In this document: positions 47,301 through 55,753 of the stretch, piece after piece
Numbering within the stretch: position 1 is the first letter of the stretch
Layout: every line of letters starts with the position of its first letter
Source: Thiorhodococcus minor
GTDB taxonomy: Bacteria; Pseudomonadota; Gammaproteobacteria; Chromatiales; Chromatiaceae
Reading direction: 5' to 3'
DNA length: 64,000 nucleotides
Assembly (NCBI RefSeq): GCF_010820565.1
Contig: NZ_JAAIJQ010000026.1
Location: 1 to 64,000, forward strand
Notes under the pieces: generated by a model
The model's input: only the letters and a program-made list of their open reading frames with translations
Database searches by the model: none
What the model was told of the DNA's origin: nothing
Position numbers and translations under genes: made by a program

Positions 47301-50210
47301 GATCTCCGCGAGAATGTCGAGCGGGACTTCGCCCGTGGTCGGATCAATCTGCTGAGCTGCACCACAACGATGGAGATGGGCGTCGACCTAGGCGACCTGG
47401 AGGCGGTGGTCAACCTCAACATCCCACCGGGCATCGCCAACTATCAGCAGCGTACCGGACGCGCCGGGCGGCGCGCGCAAGCCGCGCCCTTTTGCGTCAC
47501 CGTCGCCCGCAATGCACAGTACGACCAGGCGATGTTCCGCGGCTTCCGCGACTATCTGGCGGGTACGGCGCCGGTGCCGTTCCTGCTGCTCGACAATGCC
47601 CAGCTGTTCCAGCGCCATCAGGTCGGCATTGTCCTGTCCCGTCTGCTGCGTGAGCGCATTGCCAACCTTGCCGTGAACGCCCCCGGGTTGGTCGATCTGT
47701 TCGGGGCCAAGTTCGATGCCGAGGCCCTTCAGGAGTTCGTCGACTGGCTCGACCACTGGCTCTCGGAGCCCGCTGGAGTTGCGGCCATTGCCGAAGCCGA
47801 GGGGCTCGCCGAGCGTCTGCCCGAGGCGATTCGCGATGCCATCGCGCTGCGCGGAGCAGGCCTGATTTCGCATGTGCGTGAGCAGATCGAGCAGTTTGCC
47901 AGAGAGATTCACGAGCGCTGGCAACGCTATGCGGACAAGGTGAACGAGTTGGCCCAGGCGGGTGACGACACGCGCACGCTGCAACAGCGTGCGCGCTGGA
48001 GCGGCATGCGTGACCGCTATATGCAGCAATTCCTGGTCGATCAGTTCTCGCAGCGCAGTCTGATACCGACCTACAGCTTCCCGGTGCACAGCCTGACCCT
48101 GGAGGTGACGCGCGACTTCGGGCAACAGGGATTCTGGGGCAAGGAGGGGGACATCTCGCTCTCACGCGATGCCATGCTCGGCATCAGCGAGTATGCACCT
48201 GGCGCGGAAGTGGTCGCCAACGGCCGCATCTGGACCAGTGCCGGCTTGGCCTTCTACCCGCGCGCCTTCGTCCCAACGGAATGGTATGCGGCCTGCCCCG
48301 AATGCCATCACGTCGACATCGGTCTCGAGCGCACCGATCTGCCGCCGGCGTGCAGCAACTGCGGCGCGACCGCGGGCAGGCAGCGTCGTGCCCACCTGCG
48401 TCCACGCGGTTTCGTCACCAGCTACGAGGAGCGCACTGGCAAGGATCCCGGCACCACGCGGCGGCGCGAGCGTCCCGCTGATGAGGCGCGCCTCATCACC
48501 ATCCCAGGAGAGGGCTGCTTCCGGGACTCCGATCACCCGCGGATTCGAGGTGCCCTACTGCGTGCAAGGCCAGCGGATGACGGGCCGGCTGGGCGCATGT
48601 TCATCGTCAATCGCGGGCCGGCCCGCAACGGATACCATGTGTGCCCCCGCTGCAACTTCGCCACGCCGGCCTACCAGCCCAAGGCAGTGCCGATCACCCA
48701 TCGCGAGCCTTTGACCGGAAAGCCCTGCGTGAATAAGGATCCGCTCTGGACGCAGGATCTTGCCCACGAGTTCGATACCGACGTTCTCCTATGGCGCTTC
48801 GCGGCGCCGATCCCAGCACCGGATGCCTTGGAGGCCAATCCGCGCCAGTGGGCGGAAGGCTTCGCGCGGACCCTGGCAGAAACCTTGCGCTTCACGGCCG
48901 CCAACCGGCTGGAGATCCAGGCGGGCGAGCTGCGCTCTACCTTTCGATTGCGTGCGCGCACCATCGAGATCGTGCTCTACGACGCCGTGGCTGGCGGTGC
49001 AGGTTACTGTGTTCGTCTCCATGAGGACGGCTCGATGAAGGCCCTGCTCGCAGACGCGGTCGGGCGTCTGGAGTGCGAGGCCGATTGCGCGAGCGCCTGC
49101 ACCCTCTGTCTCTGCGATTATTCCAACCAAGCCCATTGGGACCAGCTCGATCGCAAGCCGGTCCAGGCTTGGCTCGCCGAGCTGCGTGACGAGGTCTCCG
49201 AGGACCTCTATCCCGGAATGGGGCTCCAGCGTTGGCAGGATCCCAGCCTGGAGCAGTTGGCGCGGGCGCTGAAATCATTGCCCGAGGTGCACCTGCTGGC
49301 GCCACGCCTGGTCGGGGAGACGGAGGAAGAGCAGACCTCGCTGCATTGGCTGCTGGACCTGCTGAACGCAGGAATCAAGCTCCATCTCCACCTGCTCGAA
49401 AGTCCGCTCACGAGTGCGGCCGCAGCGACAGTCGCCCAGCGCCAAGCGGTGCGCTACCTCGCGCCTTACTTGCAGGACTCGCGGCTGCGGATCGACTATG
49501 TCGAGGGGCTCGATCCCATCGACTTGATGCAGCTTCCCCGCGTGATGAGTGGCATCGACGAAGGCGCCCGAGCCTGGTTCTCGCTCCTGCCAACACAGCC
49601 TCTCTTACAGGAGCTCCTGCCCCAGCCCGTCTATCGGGGTGCACTTGGCCAGGAGCTGGCTGAGAGGCTGCGCGAGCGATTCGCGTCCGCGCATGCACTG
49701 GCGCCGGATGCATTTGTTCCGTCGCTTCCGATCCAGCGCTGGGAGCTGAAAGTCGGTGATCCGCGATCCCCAACGGAATGGTTCACGGACATCGCGGGAC
49801 AGAGCATCTCGAGCATCACAATCAGGGATCCTTATTGCGCGGCGGGACCGGATCAGATGGCGGCGTTGGTCGACCTCGTGGGATTCTTTGTCGCCACCGC
49901 TGCTAGTGTGAGCCGGTTGGTGGTCCATGGTCGGGAGCTGAGGACCAAGGATCCGAACTATCGGCCGCGGCACGTCGCCACTCGGGAGCTGACGGAATCG
50001 CTGCGCAAGATCTATCCGGGCAAGAGCCTTCTGGTCCACGTTCAGGAGTTCCAGAAGAGCCGCCACTTCCACGATCGGACCATCGACATCGCGCTGGTCG
50101 GTCAGGACGGCTGTGAGGTGGAGTACCGGTACGATCTAACGGGAGGGATCGATTTTCTGCTGGATCCGAGCAAAGAGACCAAGCTCTTTTGCTATCGCGT
50201 GGAAACCTGA
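44319..50210 (+). CDS. Giant DEAD/DEAH-box helicase with DUF1998 domain
   Basis: A 1963-residue SF2 helicase. Motif I is ILSATGTGSGKTETFLLP, motif Ia LLIYPMNALANDQ, motif II IVLDEIHTYTGAQ, motif III GTSASLP; motifs V and VI read MEMGVDLGDLEAVVN and NYQQRTGRAGRR. The DUF1998 module near residue 1590 has YDAVAGGAGYC and the zinc ligands CEADCASACTLCLCDYSNQ. A further CxxC pair lies at CPECHH...CSNC. This architecture occurs in MrfA-like repair helicases and in defence helicases of Druantia and DISARM. ATG 44319 follows AAGGAG. Confidence 0.88.
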   Translation: MSEHNPLVLYRTLRDTLRRYIPTTLPISRRYPILRREFRQLLEGKELVKGPYLEALPDFEKGETLRSLLRDQGGFLNDGLGALPDSLLDRPLHRHQEDALRVACERQESILSATGTGSGKTETFLLPIAHRLLDDPEPERPGVRCLLIYPMNALANDQLYYRIAPLFGQQLAEARISFGRFTSQIRANTRRDEEVSRLRENDKLMDALGGQVPDHWRLTREEMLEQPPRILITNYAMLEHLLLLPRNAPLFAQDTLECIVLDEIHTYTGAQATEVAYLLRKLKNRLGLTRRLQVFGTSASLPSGDENDRRILKFASDLFGEPVERVIRGERIPHQGLTQPSNASFSLDVATWIGVGKALESLAAEAEPEVIQWEDAIEAQGVLDRVPPLPQGHTRLGPALEHVFAHNREVRGASELLSEGGVVAFTEVAERLFAPETGSTPEERTAALSALVHLGMLARAHAEAYPLLPARYHLAVSGIEGVSVALDATASEGWRALKPLRVYSDDTGHYYPLLVCRKCGQPYLEGFEHAGRLHNRRPSVDEGQVRRQVFWLGKPPSVLTVDEEDLEEGEAESTKGQFRRRSIDPRTGGSPTGGATGITLYEIDTVEDTEERTHYVTRCPACGGRSSGSEAEIITRMHPGNEALASVVVQQVLEALPARKDPDGDPLPMDGRSLLTFSDNRQNAAFFAPYFERTAGELALRSAIYHALANDDEPLDLQLLFEEVFKTWKRRGQPVLIDENGELRTSMQGMRDRLMGRIAAEFCTPGGRRNSLEALGLVRVSWDKTGYRRLLKEITPRIPEPQRSQAEPLLRFLLETMRREKAIANLWDVDLRSEYVWGAPYAGHRAFALHSGGDASHAWLPPEGTKRHNRRTFYLVERLGWSWDGARDFLAFVWDAMERAKLRIRHQPGYALDGKALRFERAADHPLFVCPTCGLLQTDVVDGCCTAFRCTGQVQELDAAERSRMAEESHYIYLYRQGRPMTARAHEHTASLSTDLRENVERDFARGRINLLSCTTTMEMGVDLGDLEAVVNLNIPPGIANYQQRTGRAGRRAQAAPFCVTVARNAQYDQAMFRGFRDYLAGTAPVPFLLLDNAQLFQRHQVGIVLSRLLRERIANLAVNAPGLVDLFGAKFDAEALQEFVDWLDHWLSEPAGVAAIAEAEGLAERLPEAIRDAIALRGAGLISHVREQIEQFAREIHERWQRYADKVNELAQAGDDTRTLQQRARWSGMRDRYMQQFLVDQFSQRSLIPTYSFPVHSLTLEVTRDFGQQGFWGKEGDISLSRDAMLGISEYAPGAEVVANGRIWTSAGLAFYPRAFVPTEWYAACPECHHVDIGLERTDLPPACSNCGATAGRQRRAHLRPRGFVTSYEERTGKDPGTTRRRERPADEARLITIPGEGCFRDSDHPRIRGALLRARPADDGPAGRMFIVNRGPARNGYHVCPRCNFATPAYQPKAVPITHREPLTGKPCVNKDPLWTQDLAHEFDTDVLLWRFAAPIPAPDALEANPRQWAEGFARTLAETLRFTAANRLEIQAGELRSTFRLRARTIEIVLYDAVAGGAGYCVRLHEDGSMKALLADAVGRLECEADCASACTLCLCDYSNQAHWDQLDRKPVQAWLAELRDEVSEDLYPGMGLQRWQDPSLEQLARALKSLPEVHLLAPRLVGETEEEQTSLHWLLDLLNAGIKLHLHLLESPLTSAAAATVAQRQAVRYLAPYLQDSRLRIDYVEGLDPIDLMQLPRVMSGIDEGARAWFSLLPTQPLLQELLPQPVYRGALGQELAERLRERFASAHALAPDAFVPSLPIQRWELKVGDPRSPTEWFTDIAGQSISSITIRDPYCAAGPDQMAALVDLVGFFVATAASVSRLVVHGRELRTKDPNYRPRHVATRELTESLRKIYPGKSLLVHVQEFQKSRHFHDRTIDIALVGQDGCEVEYRYDLTGGIDFLLDPSKETKLFCYRVET

Positions 50211-50367
50211 TCAGGGCACCGCGTAGCAGGGTCTTTAAAAAGGACGGCCTCCTACTACAAATTGTGCCATAACAAATGATCAACGCACTGCATGTGGTGG
50301 GGCGGGGGACTTTTTCAACGGCCTGATAGGGCGTCTGCAGGACATCTGTAGCAGGACAGAGACAAGA

Positions 50368-51990
50368 ATGCCTGGAATAACCGTCAAAAAACTCGCTCGC
50401 GACCTTAATCGGCCTGTCGGCGATCTAATAGATCAACTGCAATTCCTCGATTTTGATATCAGCAGTGAAGACGATCTCGTTACCAACGAGCAGCAGCTAT
50501 GCCTGCTGAAACAGTCATCTAAGCCCGGTGCAGGACCGAAGAATTCCTCTAACATCTCGATCGCTGACCTGCAAGCCGCGCCCAATCTGACCGCTCTGAA
50601 CGACCTGCTGACCCGGGCCATGGCCGGGCGGACGATTCAGGCGCTCATCAAGGACGAGGACCTGCAAACGGTCGTCGACACTATCATCGAGCGTTCCGGT
50701 GATGAGGCGCAGCCCTTGCTTGCGGCCGCCATGCTCGGCCGCCTGGCGGCCGTCGCCCGCCAAGCGGCACGCGCGGACAGCATCTATGACCGAGCGGATC
50801 AGGTTCTGACGAAAGAGCCGCCATCGCTCGCAACCCTCGCCGACGGCGACGGCAAGCAGAAGCACTATGCCGCTCAGGTGTTGAGCCGCGTGAGTGCAGC
50901 TTGGGTGTCCAGCTACCGATATCGCGAGGCGCTCGCCATCGACACGGCCGACAACGCCCGTCGCGAGCTGCTGAGCGCCAATCTGATCCATGAAGGGAAC
51001 ATGGCTGATTGGCTTGCGGCCATCAGCCAGCACGCCGGAGAGCTGAGCGGCATCAGCAACGCCGAGGCCCGTCTCAAGCGGATTCGACGCCTCTTCAGCG
51101 TCATGCGCGACGTCGCTGACAGTTGGCGGAATGATGTCGGTGCCGAAGCTGGCCTCCGGCTCGCCGACTGCTTGAAGGCCTTTCTCACCGGCAAGCTCGC
51201 GGACCTGGATCAGGCCGTTCTCTTCGAGACGCTGGATCACCTGCTTGCCATCCTGGTTCGCGTGATCGAGCTGCGCTTTTCCAACGCGCTTACGGCGCCG
51301 ACCTACGTCCTTCTGGATCAGGGTAAGCGCCTATTCGGCCAAGTCCTTTGGAGTCGCTTCGTCTCGCAGTCCGCCATTCTCCCGGAGCTGCGTATCGCCC
51401 TGCTGGAAGCGGCACTGGTGATCGCACGGCAGACTCGCACCGACAAGCAGATCATGGGCGCATTGGGCGCAGCCTATAGCTCACGATCTCAACTCGCCGC
51501 CGCCGTGAAACGGCATTTCGAGGACGCCCAGGATCTAGACCCGGATGTTGCCGAATGGTGGCGCAGCGCCGGCGAGGCGTCCGGCGATCGGCGTCACGTG
51601 GAGCACAAGGTTGGCAATACGGAAGATCAGCAGATTGGCGCACTCCTGATCGAGGTCGAGAGCAACCGAGAGGCGATGGAGAAGCTCGGTCGCACCGTGG
51701 TGGGCTACCTGGAGATTTCAGAGCCGGTGCTGGCCTCGACCGTCAAGAAGGCCGTGGATGGCTACCAGGGGATCGCGCAGATAGCCCGCCGTCTGGCGCG
51801 TATGCGCAAGTTGACCAAGACCGATCTGAAAGGCGGATGCATGCCTTACAACCCGCTCGAGCACGAAATGCTCGGTGGCCACAGACCAGGAATCAGCCGC
51901 ATCAAAGTGGTGCGCGACGGTATCCAGAAAGAGTTCGGCGGCAAGATCAAGACGCTGGTCAAGCCTTGGGTCGAGCCGGAATCGGAATAA
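50368..51990 (+). CDS. GrpE-like co-chaperone with IF2-N-type N-terminus
   Basis: A 540-residue protein. The first 50 residues (VKKLARDLNRPVGDLIDQL...) resemble the IF2 N-terminal domain, a small nucleic-acid-associated fold. The middle is alpha-helical and unfamiliar. The C-terminal 50 residues (CMPYNPLEHEMLGG ... VVRDGIQKEFGGKIKTLVKP) match the pattern of the GrpE beta domain, which exchanges nucleotide on Hsp70. The Hsp70-like gene starts ten bases after its stop, which supports the pairing. The gap of 157 bases before it may contain an internal promoter. Confidence 0.6.
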   Translation: MPGITVKKLARDLNRPVGDLIDQLQFLDFDISSEDDLVTNEQQLCLLKQSSKPGAGPKNSSNISIADLQAAPNLTALNDLLTRAMAGRTIQALIKDEDLQTVVDTIIERSGDEAQPLLAAAMLGRLAAVARQAARADSIYDRADQVLTKEPPSLATLADGDGKQKHYAAQVLSRVSAAWVSSYRYREALAIDTADNARRELLSANLIHEGNMADWLAAISQHAGELSGISNAEARLKRIRRLFSVMRDVADSWRNDVGAEAGLRLADCLKAFLTGKLADLDQAVLFETLDHLLAILVRVIELRFSNALTAPTYVLLDQGKRLFGQVLWSRFVSQSAILPELRIALLEAALVIARQTRTDKQIMGALGAAYSSRSQLAAAVKRHFEDAQDLDPDVAEWWRSAGEASGDRRHVEHKVGNTEDQQIGALLIEVESNREAMEKLGRTVVGYLEISEPVLASTVKKAVDGYQGIAQIARRLARMRKLTKTDLKGGCMPYNPLEHEMLGGHRPGISRIKVVRDGIQKEFGGKIKTLVKPWVEPESE

Positions 51991-52000
51991 GGAGAGCAAG

Positions 52001-53794
52001 ATGGAATTGGTTGAGGCCAAGATCCTGATCAAGAACTTGCTGAAGCGGGTCAGAGCTCAGGAGGATGGCAGCAAGCAGTTGACCGGCGTACTGACGGATG
52101 ACGAGCTGGAGGCGCTCCAGTTCGCGCTCACCCTGCTCGATGGTCCTGCGCCCAGCTCTAGCGTCATGCCCACTTCGACCGGCGTGACACCGGCAGTCAC
52201 GGAGCCGTCGCCGCCGAAGCCAATGGCGCCGATTACAGAGTTTGTCCCGCCGGAGCCGAAGAGCGATGACGTGCCACCGCCACCGCGGGAGTCTGCAAAG
52301 CCCGCCAAGTCCGTTGAGCCCAAGCGCACCATCGAGCTCGATCTGAGCGCCTTGACGGCTCCCAAGCCACCCGCAAACGTCCGGCTCTGCCTGGACTTCG
52401 GTACGGCCATGTCCAAGGTGACTCTGGTCGAGGACGGCGAGGATCCCGACCTGGACGAGGAAGTGATCGAGGTCCTATCGCTTGGGAAGCCGGGGGATCA
52501 GGAGGAGGTCAGCGAGACCATGCTGATCTCCTCGGTCTATATCGACAATGACGGTGTGCTCTGGTTTGGCAAGGCCGCCGTCGATCGGTCCATGATCGAG
52601 GGGCAGGACGGCTCCCGTCAGCGGCTGGACAACATCAAGCGGCGTCTCTCGGAAGACGGCTGGGATGAGGATGTTGGCGAGCGCTACAACCCGACCGGGA
52701 TCCGGGTGACCCACGGTGACATGGTGCTCGCCTATCTGATGTATCTGACCTGGACTGTCAACGGTTGCCTCGAGGAATTGGGCTACCCGTGGAACCTGCC
52801 CCGCCGATTCGCAATGCCGTGCCTGTCGGGCGAGAAGGGACGAGAGACGGTGCATCGGCTGAGCCGCGCGGTGGGCGAGGCGCAGGTTCTGGCGGACACC
52901 TTCTACCGGACGTTGAAGGACGGCATTCCATTGGAAGAGTTCGTTGCGGCGGTCAGGCTTCTGCGCGAGAAGCCGCGCGAGTACCCGTTCGTCGCCGAAG
53001 ATATCACCGAGCCGCTCGGCGTGGCCGGCTCGCTCATGAGCTGGCAGGCGCCGGTCGACATGCTCATCATGGTGGTTGATGTCGGCGCGGGAACCAGCGA
53101 TCTCAGCCTCTTTCGCATCCACTTCAATCCCAACACGGGAAAGAATGTTGCCCTTGAGGTCGAGGATGCCTCGCGTGGCATCCAGGTCGCGGGTAATCAT
53201 CTCGACCGCATGCTGATCGAGCTGCTCGTCAAGAAGAGCGGCGTTACCTCGGAAGAGCCAATGTGGCTCAACGTGCGCAGTGCGCTCGAGCTCCAGATTC
53301 GGGACCTGAAGGAGTCGCTCTTCAACGATGGCTCTGTATTCGTCCCGCTACTGAATGGAACCGAGGTCATCATCGAGCTCGACGAGTTCATGCAGCTTGA
53401 TCCTGTCCGCCGATTCGGACGAGATCTGCGAGCCACGATGGTCGAGATCCTGGAATCCATCGACGAAAGTTGGGTCAAGTGGGTTACCGCTCACCCAAAT
53501 CGCCGACTCGTCGTCGCCCTGACCGGTGGTGGATCGGAGCTGCCGATGGTCAAGGAGTTGGCCGAGGGTTTCATCCAAGTCGACGGACTCAGTATCCCAC
53601 TGGTAAGGGCGCTGGCCTTCCCCAACTGGCTGCGCGATCTGGACGAGGGACTCGAGGCGGACTATCCACGTATCGCGGTCTCTTTGGGCGGGGCACGCAG
53701 GCGTCTCATCCAGCGCGGTCCAACCGCTAGGATCACGGCCGGGGACGTTACCCAGGCCCCGACCTTGGGCGGCTACTACTCGAAGGGAAACTGA
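52001..53794 (+). CDS. Hsp70-like ATPase with N-terminal Pro-rich extension
   Basis: A 597-residue actin-fold ATPase. Residues 1-120 are a helical segment plus Pro-rich linker not present in DnaK. Then come phosphate-1 LCLDFGTAMSKV, phosphate-2 VVDVGAGTSDLSLF and adenosine motif LTGGGSELPMVKEL. The substrate-binding domain of DnaK is missing. Such divergent Hsp70 proteins appear in several mobile defence loci beside helicases. AAGGAG precedes ATG 52001. Confidence 0.8.
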   Translation: MELVEAKILIKNLLKRVRAQEDGSKQLTGVLTDDELEALQFALTLLDGPAPSSSVMPTSTGVTPAVTEPSPPKPMAPITEFVPPEPKSDDVPPPPRESAKPAKSVEPKRTIELDLSALTAPKPPANVRLCLDFGTAMSKVTLVEDGEDPDLDEEVIEVLSLGKPGDQEEVSETMLISSVYIDNDGVLWFGKAAVDRSMIEGQDGSRQRLDNIKRRLSEDGWDEDVGERYNPTGIRVTHGDMVLAYLMYLTWTVNGCLEELGYPWNLPRRFAMPCLSGEKGRETVHRLSRAVGEAQVLADTFYRTLKDGIPLEEFVAAVRLLREKPREYPFVAEDITEPLGVAGSLMSWQAPVDMLIMVVDVGAGTSDLSLFRIHFNPNTGKNVALEVEDASRGIQVAGNHLDRMLIELLVKKSGVTSEEPMWLNVRSALELQIRDLKESLFNDGSVFVPLLNGTEVIIELDEFMQLDPVRRFGRDLRATMVEILESIDESWVKWVTAHPNRRLVVALTGGGSELPMVKELAEGFIQVDGLSIPLVRALAFPNWLRDLDEGLEADYPRIAVSLGGARRRLIQRGPTARITAGDVTQAPTLGGYYSKGN

Positions 53795-53852
53795 GTCGTC
53801 AGCCATTAGGCTATCGAACTCTGAACCTAACGATCACGAAAGAGACCCCCTG

Positions 53853-54350
53853 GTGGATTCCAACTTGAATTTTCTCCTACAGATGCGCCTTGTCATCGGC
53901 TTCCTCGGCGAGCAGGCCCAGTTCGGATGGTGGCCGACGGCCTTTTTCGAATCCTCGAGCAAGCTCTTCTTGGCGCCCGTGCTCCCGAAGACGCTCCGAC
54001 TCGCTCAGTACCATGGCGTCGTCGAGGCGGCGCGGCGACTGCACGATGAGCATCTCAATCTGGGCAGCTTCCATCTGTTTCGGTTGCCGGAAGAGGTTGA
54101 GCAGGATCTCCACTGTTTGGTGCAGGGCACGGAAGGCGATGGCTCGATTGCCGAGATGCTGCAGAGTCGAGCGGCTGCGCTGGATGCGCTCCAGCGCTTG
54201 ACCGCGGCAGACGCGCCCGGCTCGGTTGGGCCGATCGCCGTTGGCCCTATCGCAACACTCAACCAAACGGACACCTTGCAGCAGATTGCCGCTGCCTACT
54301 GGTCGGCCTTTTCGCAGGGCGCAAAAACCTATCCCTACCTGGTGCCATAG
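53853..54350 (+). CDS. brxE: BrxE, BREX type 6 small protein
   Basis: A 165-residue protein with LQMRLVIGFLGEQAQFGWWPTAFF opening, LFLAPVLPKTLRLAQYHGV and LGSFHLFRLPEEVE, the pattern of BrxE, the marker protein of type 6 BREX. Its role is unknown. The start is GTG 53853 with a weak GAGACC site. The brxA start follows the stop by three bases. Confidence 0.72.
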   Translation: MDSNLNFLLQMRLVIGFLGEQAQFGWWPTAFFESSSKLFLAPVLPKTLRLAQYHGVVEAARRLHDEHLNLGSFHLFRLPEEVEQDLHCLVQGTEGDGSIAEMLQSRAAALDALQRLTAADAPGSVGPIAVGPIATLNQTDTLQQIAAAYWSAFSQGAKTYPYLVP

Positions 54351-54353
54351 CGC

Positions 54354-55154
54354 ATGTCGACGGCTATGGCTGCCACGATGCGCTATACGACCCAGCTGGG
54401 GGCCGGGCTCGGTCTGGTGGATGAGACGAAGACTCTGCTTGATCTCTGGACACCGGGAATGTCTCCGAGTCGCCTCCACCAGGCCGCATTGGAATCGGGT
54501 GACTTTCCAACGGTCAGTGCGCGGCGGCTGCGCAACATCATCGTCGAGAGTTTTGCCCCGCGTTATCTCGTCTCAGACGGAGCGCCTGCTCGACATCTCA
54601 AGACGCTGTCCCGAGTGCTGCCGACGGCAGATCTGTCCCAGCTCATGCTTATTTTCACCAGCCGTGCGAACCCGATCCTCGGTGACTTCATCCGCCAGGT
54701 CTACTGGGTGCGCTATGGCGCAGGGGATACATCCCTGACAAATGAAGATGCGCGAGCCTTCGTCGAGCGTGCGATCGACGATGGCAAGATGCTCAAGCGC
54801 TGGTCGGAGAAAACCGTCAGCCGTGTCTCCGGTTATCTCACTGGCTGTTGTGCCGACTATGGCCTGTTGGAGCCTGGGGCAAAGCGCAGCCGACGCATCC
54901 TGCCGTTTCGAATCGCTGCTCCGGTCGCGGCCTATTTGGCCTACGACCTACATCTGGCCGGCATTGGCGACAATACACTGTTGTCGCACGCTGACTGGGC
55001 CCTCTTCGGATTGGGACGCGAGGACGTACTCGCCGAGCTGAAGCGGCTCTCGCTGCAAGGGCTGCTGATCGTCCAAGCCGCGGGCGATGTCATTCGGATC
55101 AGTTGGACTCACCCGACTCAGGAGGCGCTCTGCGATGTCCTCACTCAAGGCTGA
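54354..55154 (+). CDS. brxA: BrxA (DUF1819) protein
   Basis: A 266-residue BrxA-type protein. RYTTQLGAGLGLVDETKTLLDLW opens the domain; RRLRNIIVESFAPRYL and ARAFVERAIDDGKMLKRWSEKT are characteristic. BrxA is a small DNA-binding BREX component. In-frame ATGs at 54366 and 54378 are alternative starts. The end overlaps brxB by 20 bases. Confidence 0.82.
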   Translation: MSTAMAATMRYTTQLGAGLGLVDETKTLLDLWTPGMSPSRLHQAALESGDFPTVSARRLRNIIVESFAPRYLVSDGAPARHLKTLSRVLPTADLSQLMLIFTSRANPILGDFIRQVYWVRYGAGDTSLTNEDARAFVERAIDDGKMLKRWSEKTVSRVSGYLTGCCADYGLLEPGAKRSRRILPFRIAAPVAAYLAYDLHLAGIGDNTLLSHADWALFGLGREDVLAELKRLSLQGLLIVQAAGDVIRISWTHPTQEALCDVLTQG

Positions 55155-55710
55155 CTTCAATGAGCTGCGCGAGCGCATCAGGCATGGCCGCGAGATCGGC
55201 CACGCGAGCTTCGAGCCGATCTACTACCTCGTCTTCGCCCCCGACCAGATCTTGGCGGTGAAGCGTCAGACGCCGGCATGGATCGCGAAGCTGCGCCAGG
55301 ATGGCTGGAGTGTCCACGCCTTCTCGATTGCCGAGCACCTTTGGGCGCTGCTCAAGGAAGACCCGCTGTGGTCGCTATGCGTGATGCAAGACAAGACGGC
55401 CCCAATGGATTGGCCGCGCACCAACAAATCGTTGGCCGACATCCTCATGGCTCAAGGCGGACTGCTCAAGCGCCTGAAAGACGCCCTGCAGGCTTTGGAG
55501 GGGCGGCAAAACGCCTTGTTGCTGGTCAGCGACCTCGAGGCATTGCACCCTTTTCTGCGCATCGGCGCGATCGAGAGCCAGCTCCTGGGCAAGATCCAAG
55601 TGCCGACGATCTTCCTCTATCCAGGCATTCGCACCGGTAGGACCCGGCTAAAGTTTCTCGGCTTCTACCCCGAGGACGGAAACTACCGCTCCGTCCATGT
55701 CGGGGGCTGA
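55135..55710 (+). CDS. brxB: BrxB (DUF1788) protein
   Basis: A 191-residue DUF1788 protein. The family boxes are IYYLVFAPDQILAVKRQ..WIAKL, VHAFSIAEHLWALL, ALLLVSDLEALHPFLRIGAIE and PTIFLYPGIRTGRTRLKFLGFY. BrxB is an essential BREX component of unclear biochemistry. ATG 55135 lies within the end of brxA, and brxC follows after 43 bases. Confidence 0.88.
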   Translation: MSSLKADFNELRERIRHGREIGHASFEPIYYLVFAPDQILAVKRQTPAWIAKLRQDGWSVHAFSIAEHLWALLKEDPLWSLCVMQDKTAPMDWPRTNKSLADILMAQGGLLKRLKDALQALEGRQNALLLVSDLEALHPFLRIGAIESQLLGKIQVPTIFLYPGIRTGRTRLKFLGFYPEDGNYRSVHVGG

Positions 55711-55753
55711 AGCACATTCCGATTCCAAGGAGCCTCTCAACAGGACCCAAGCC

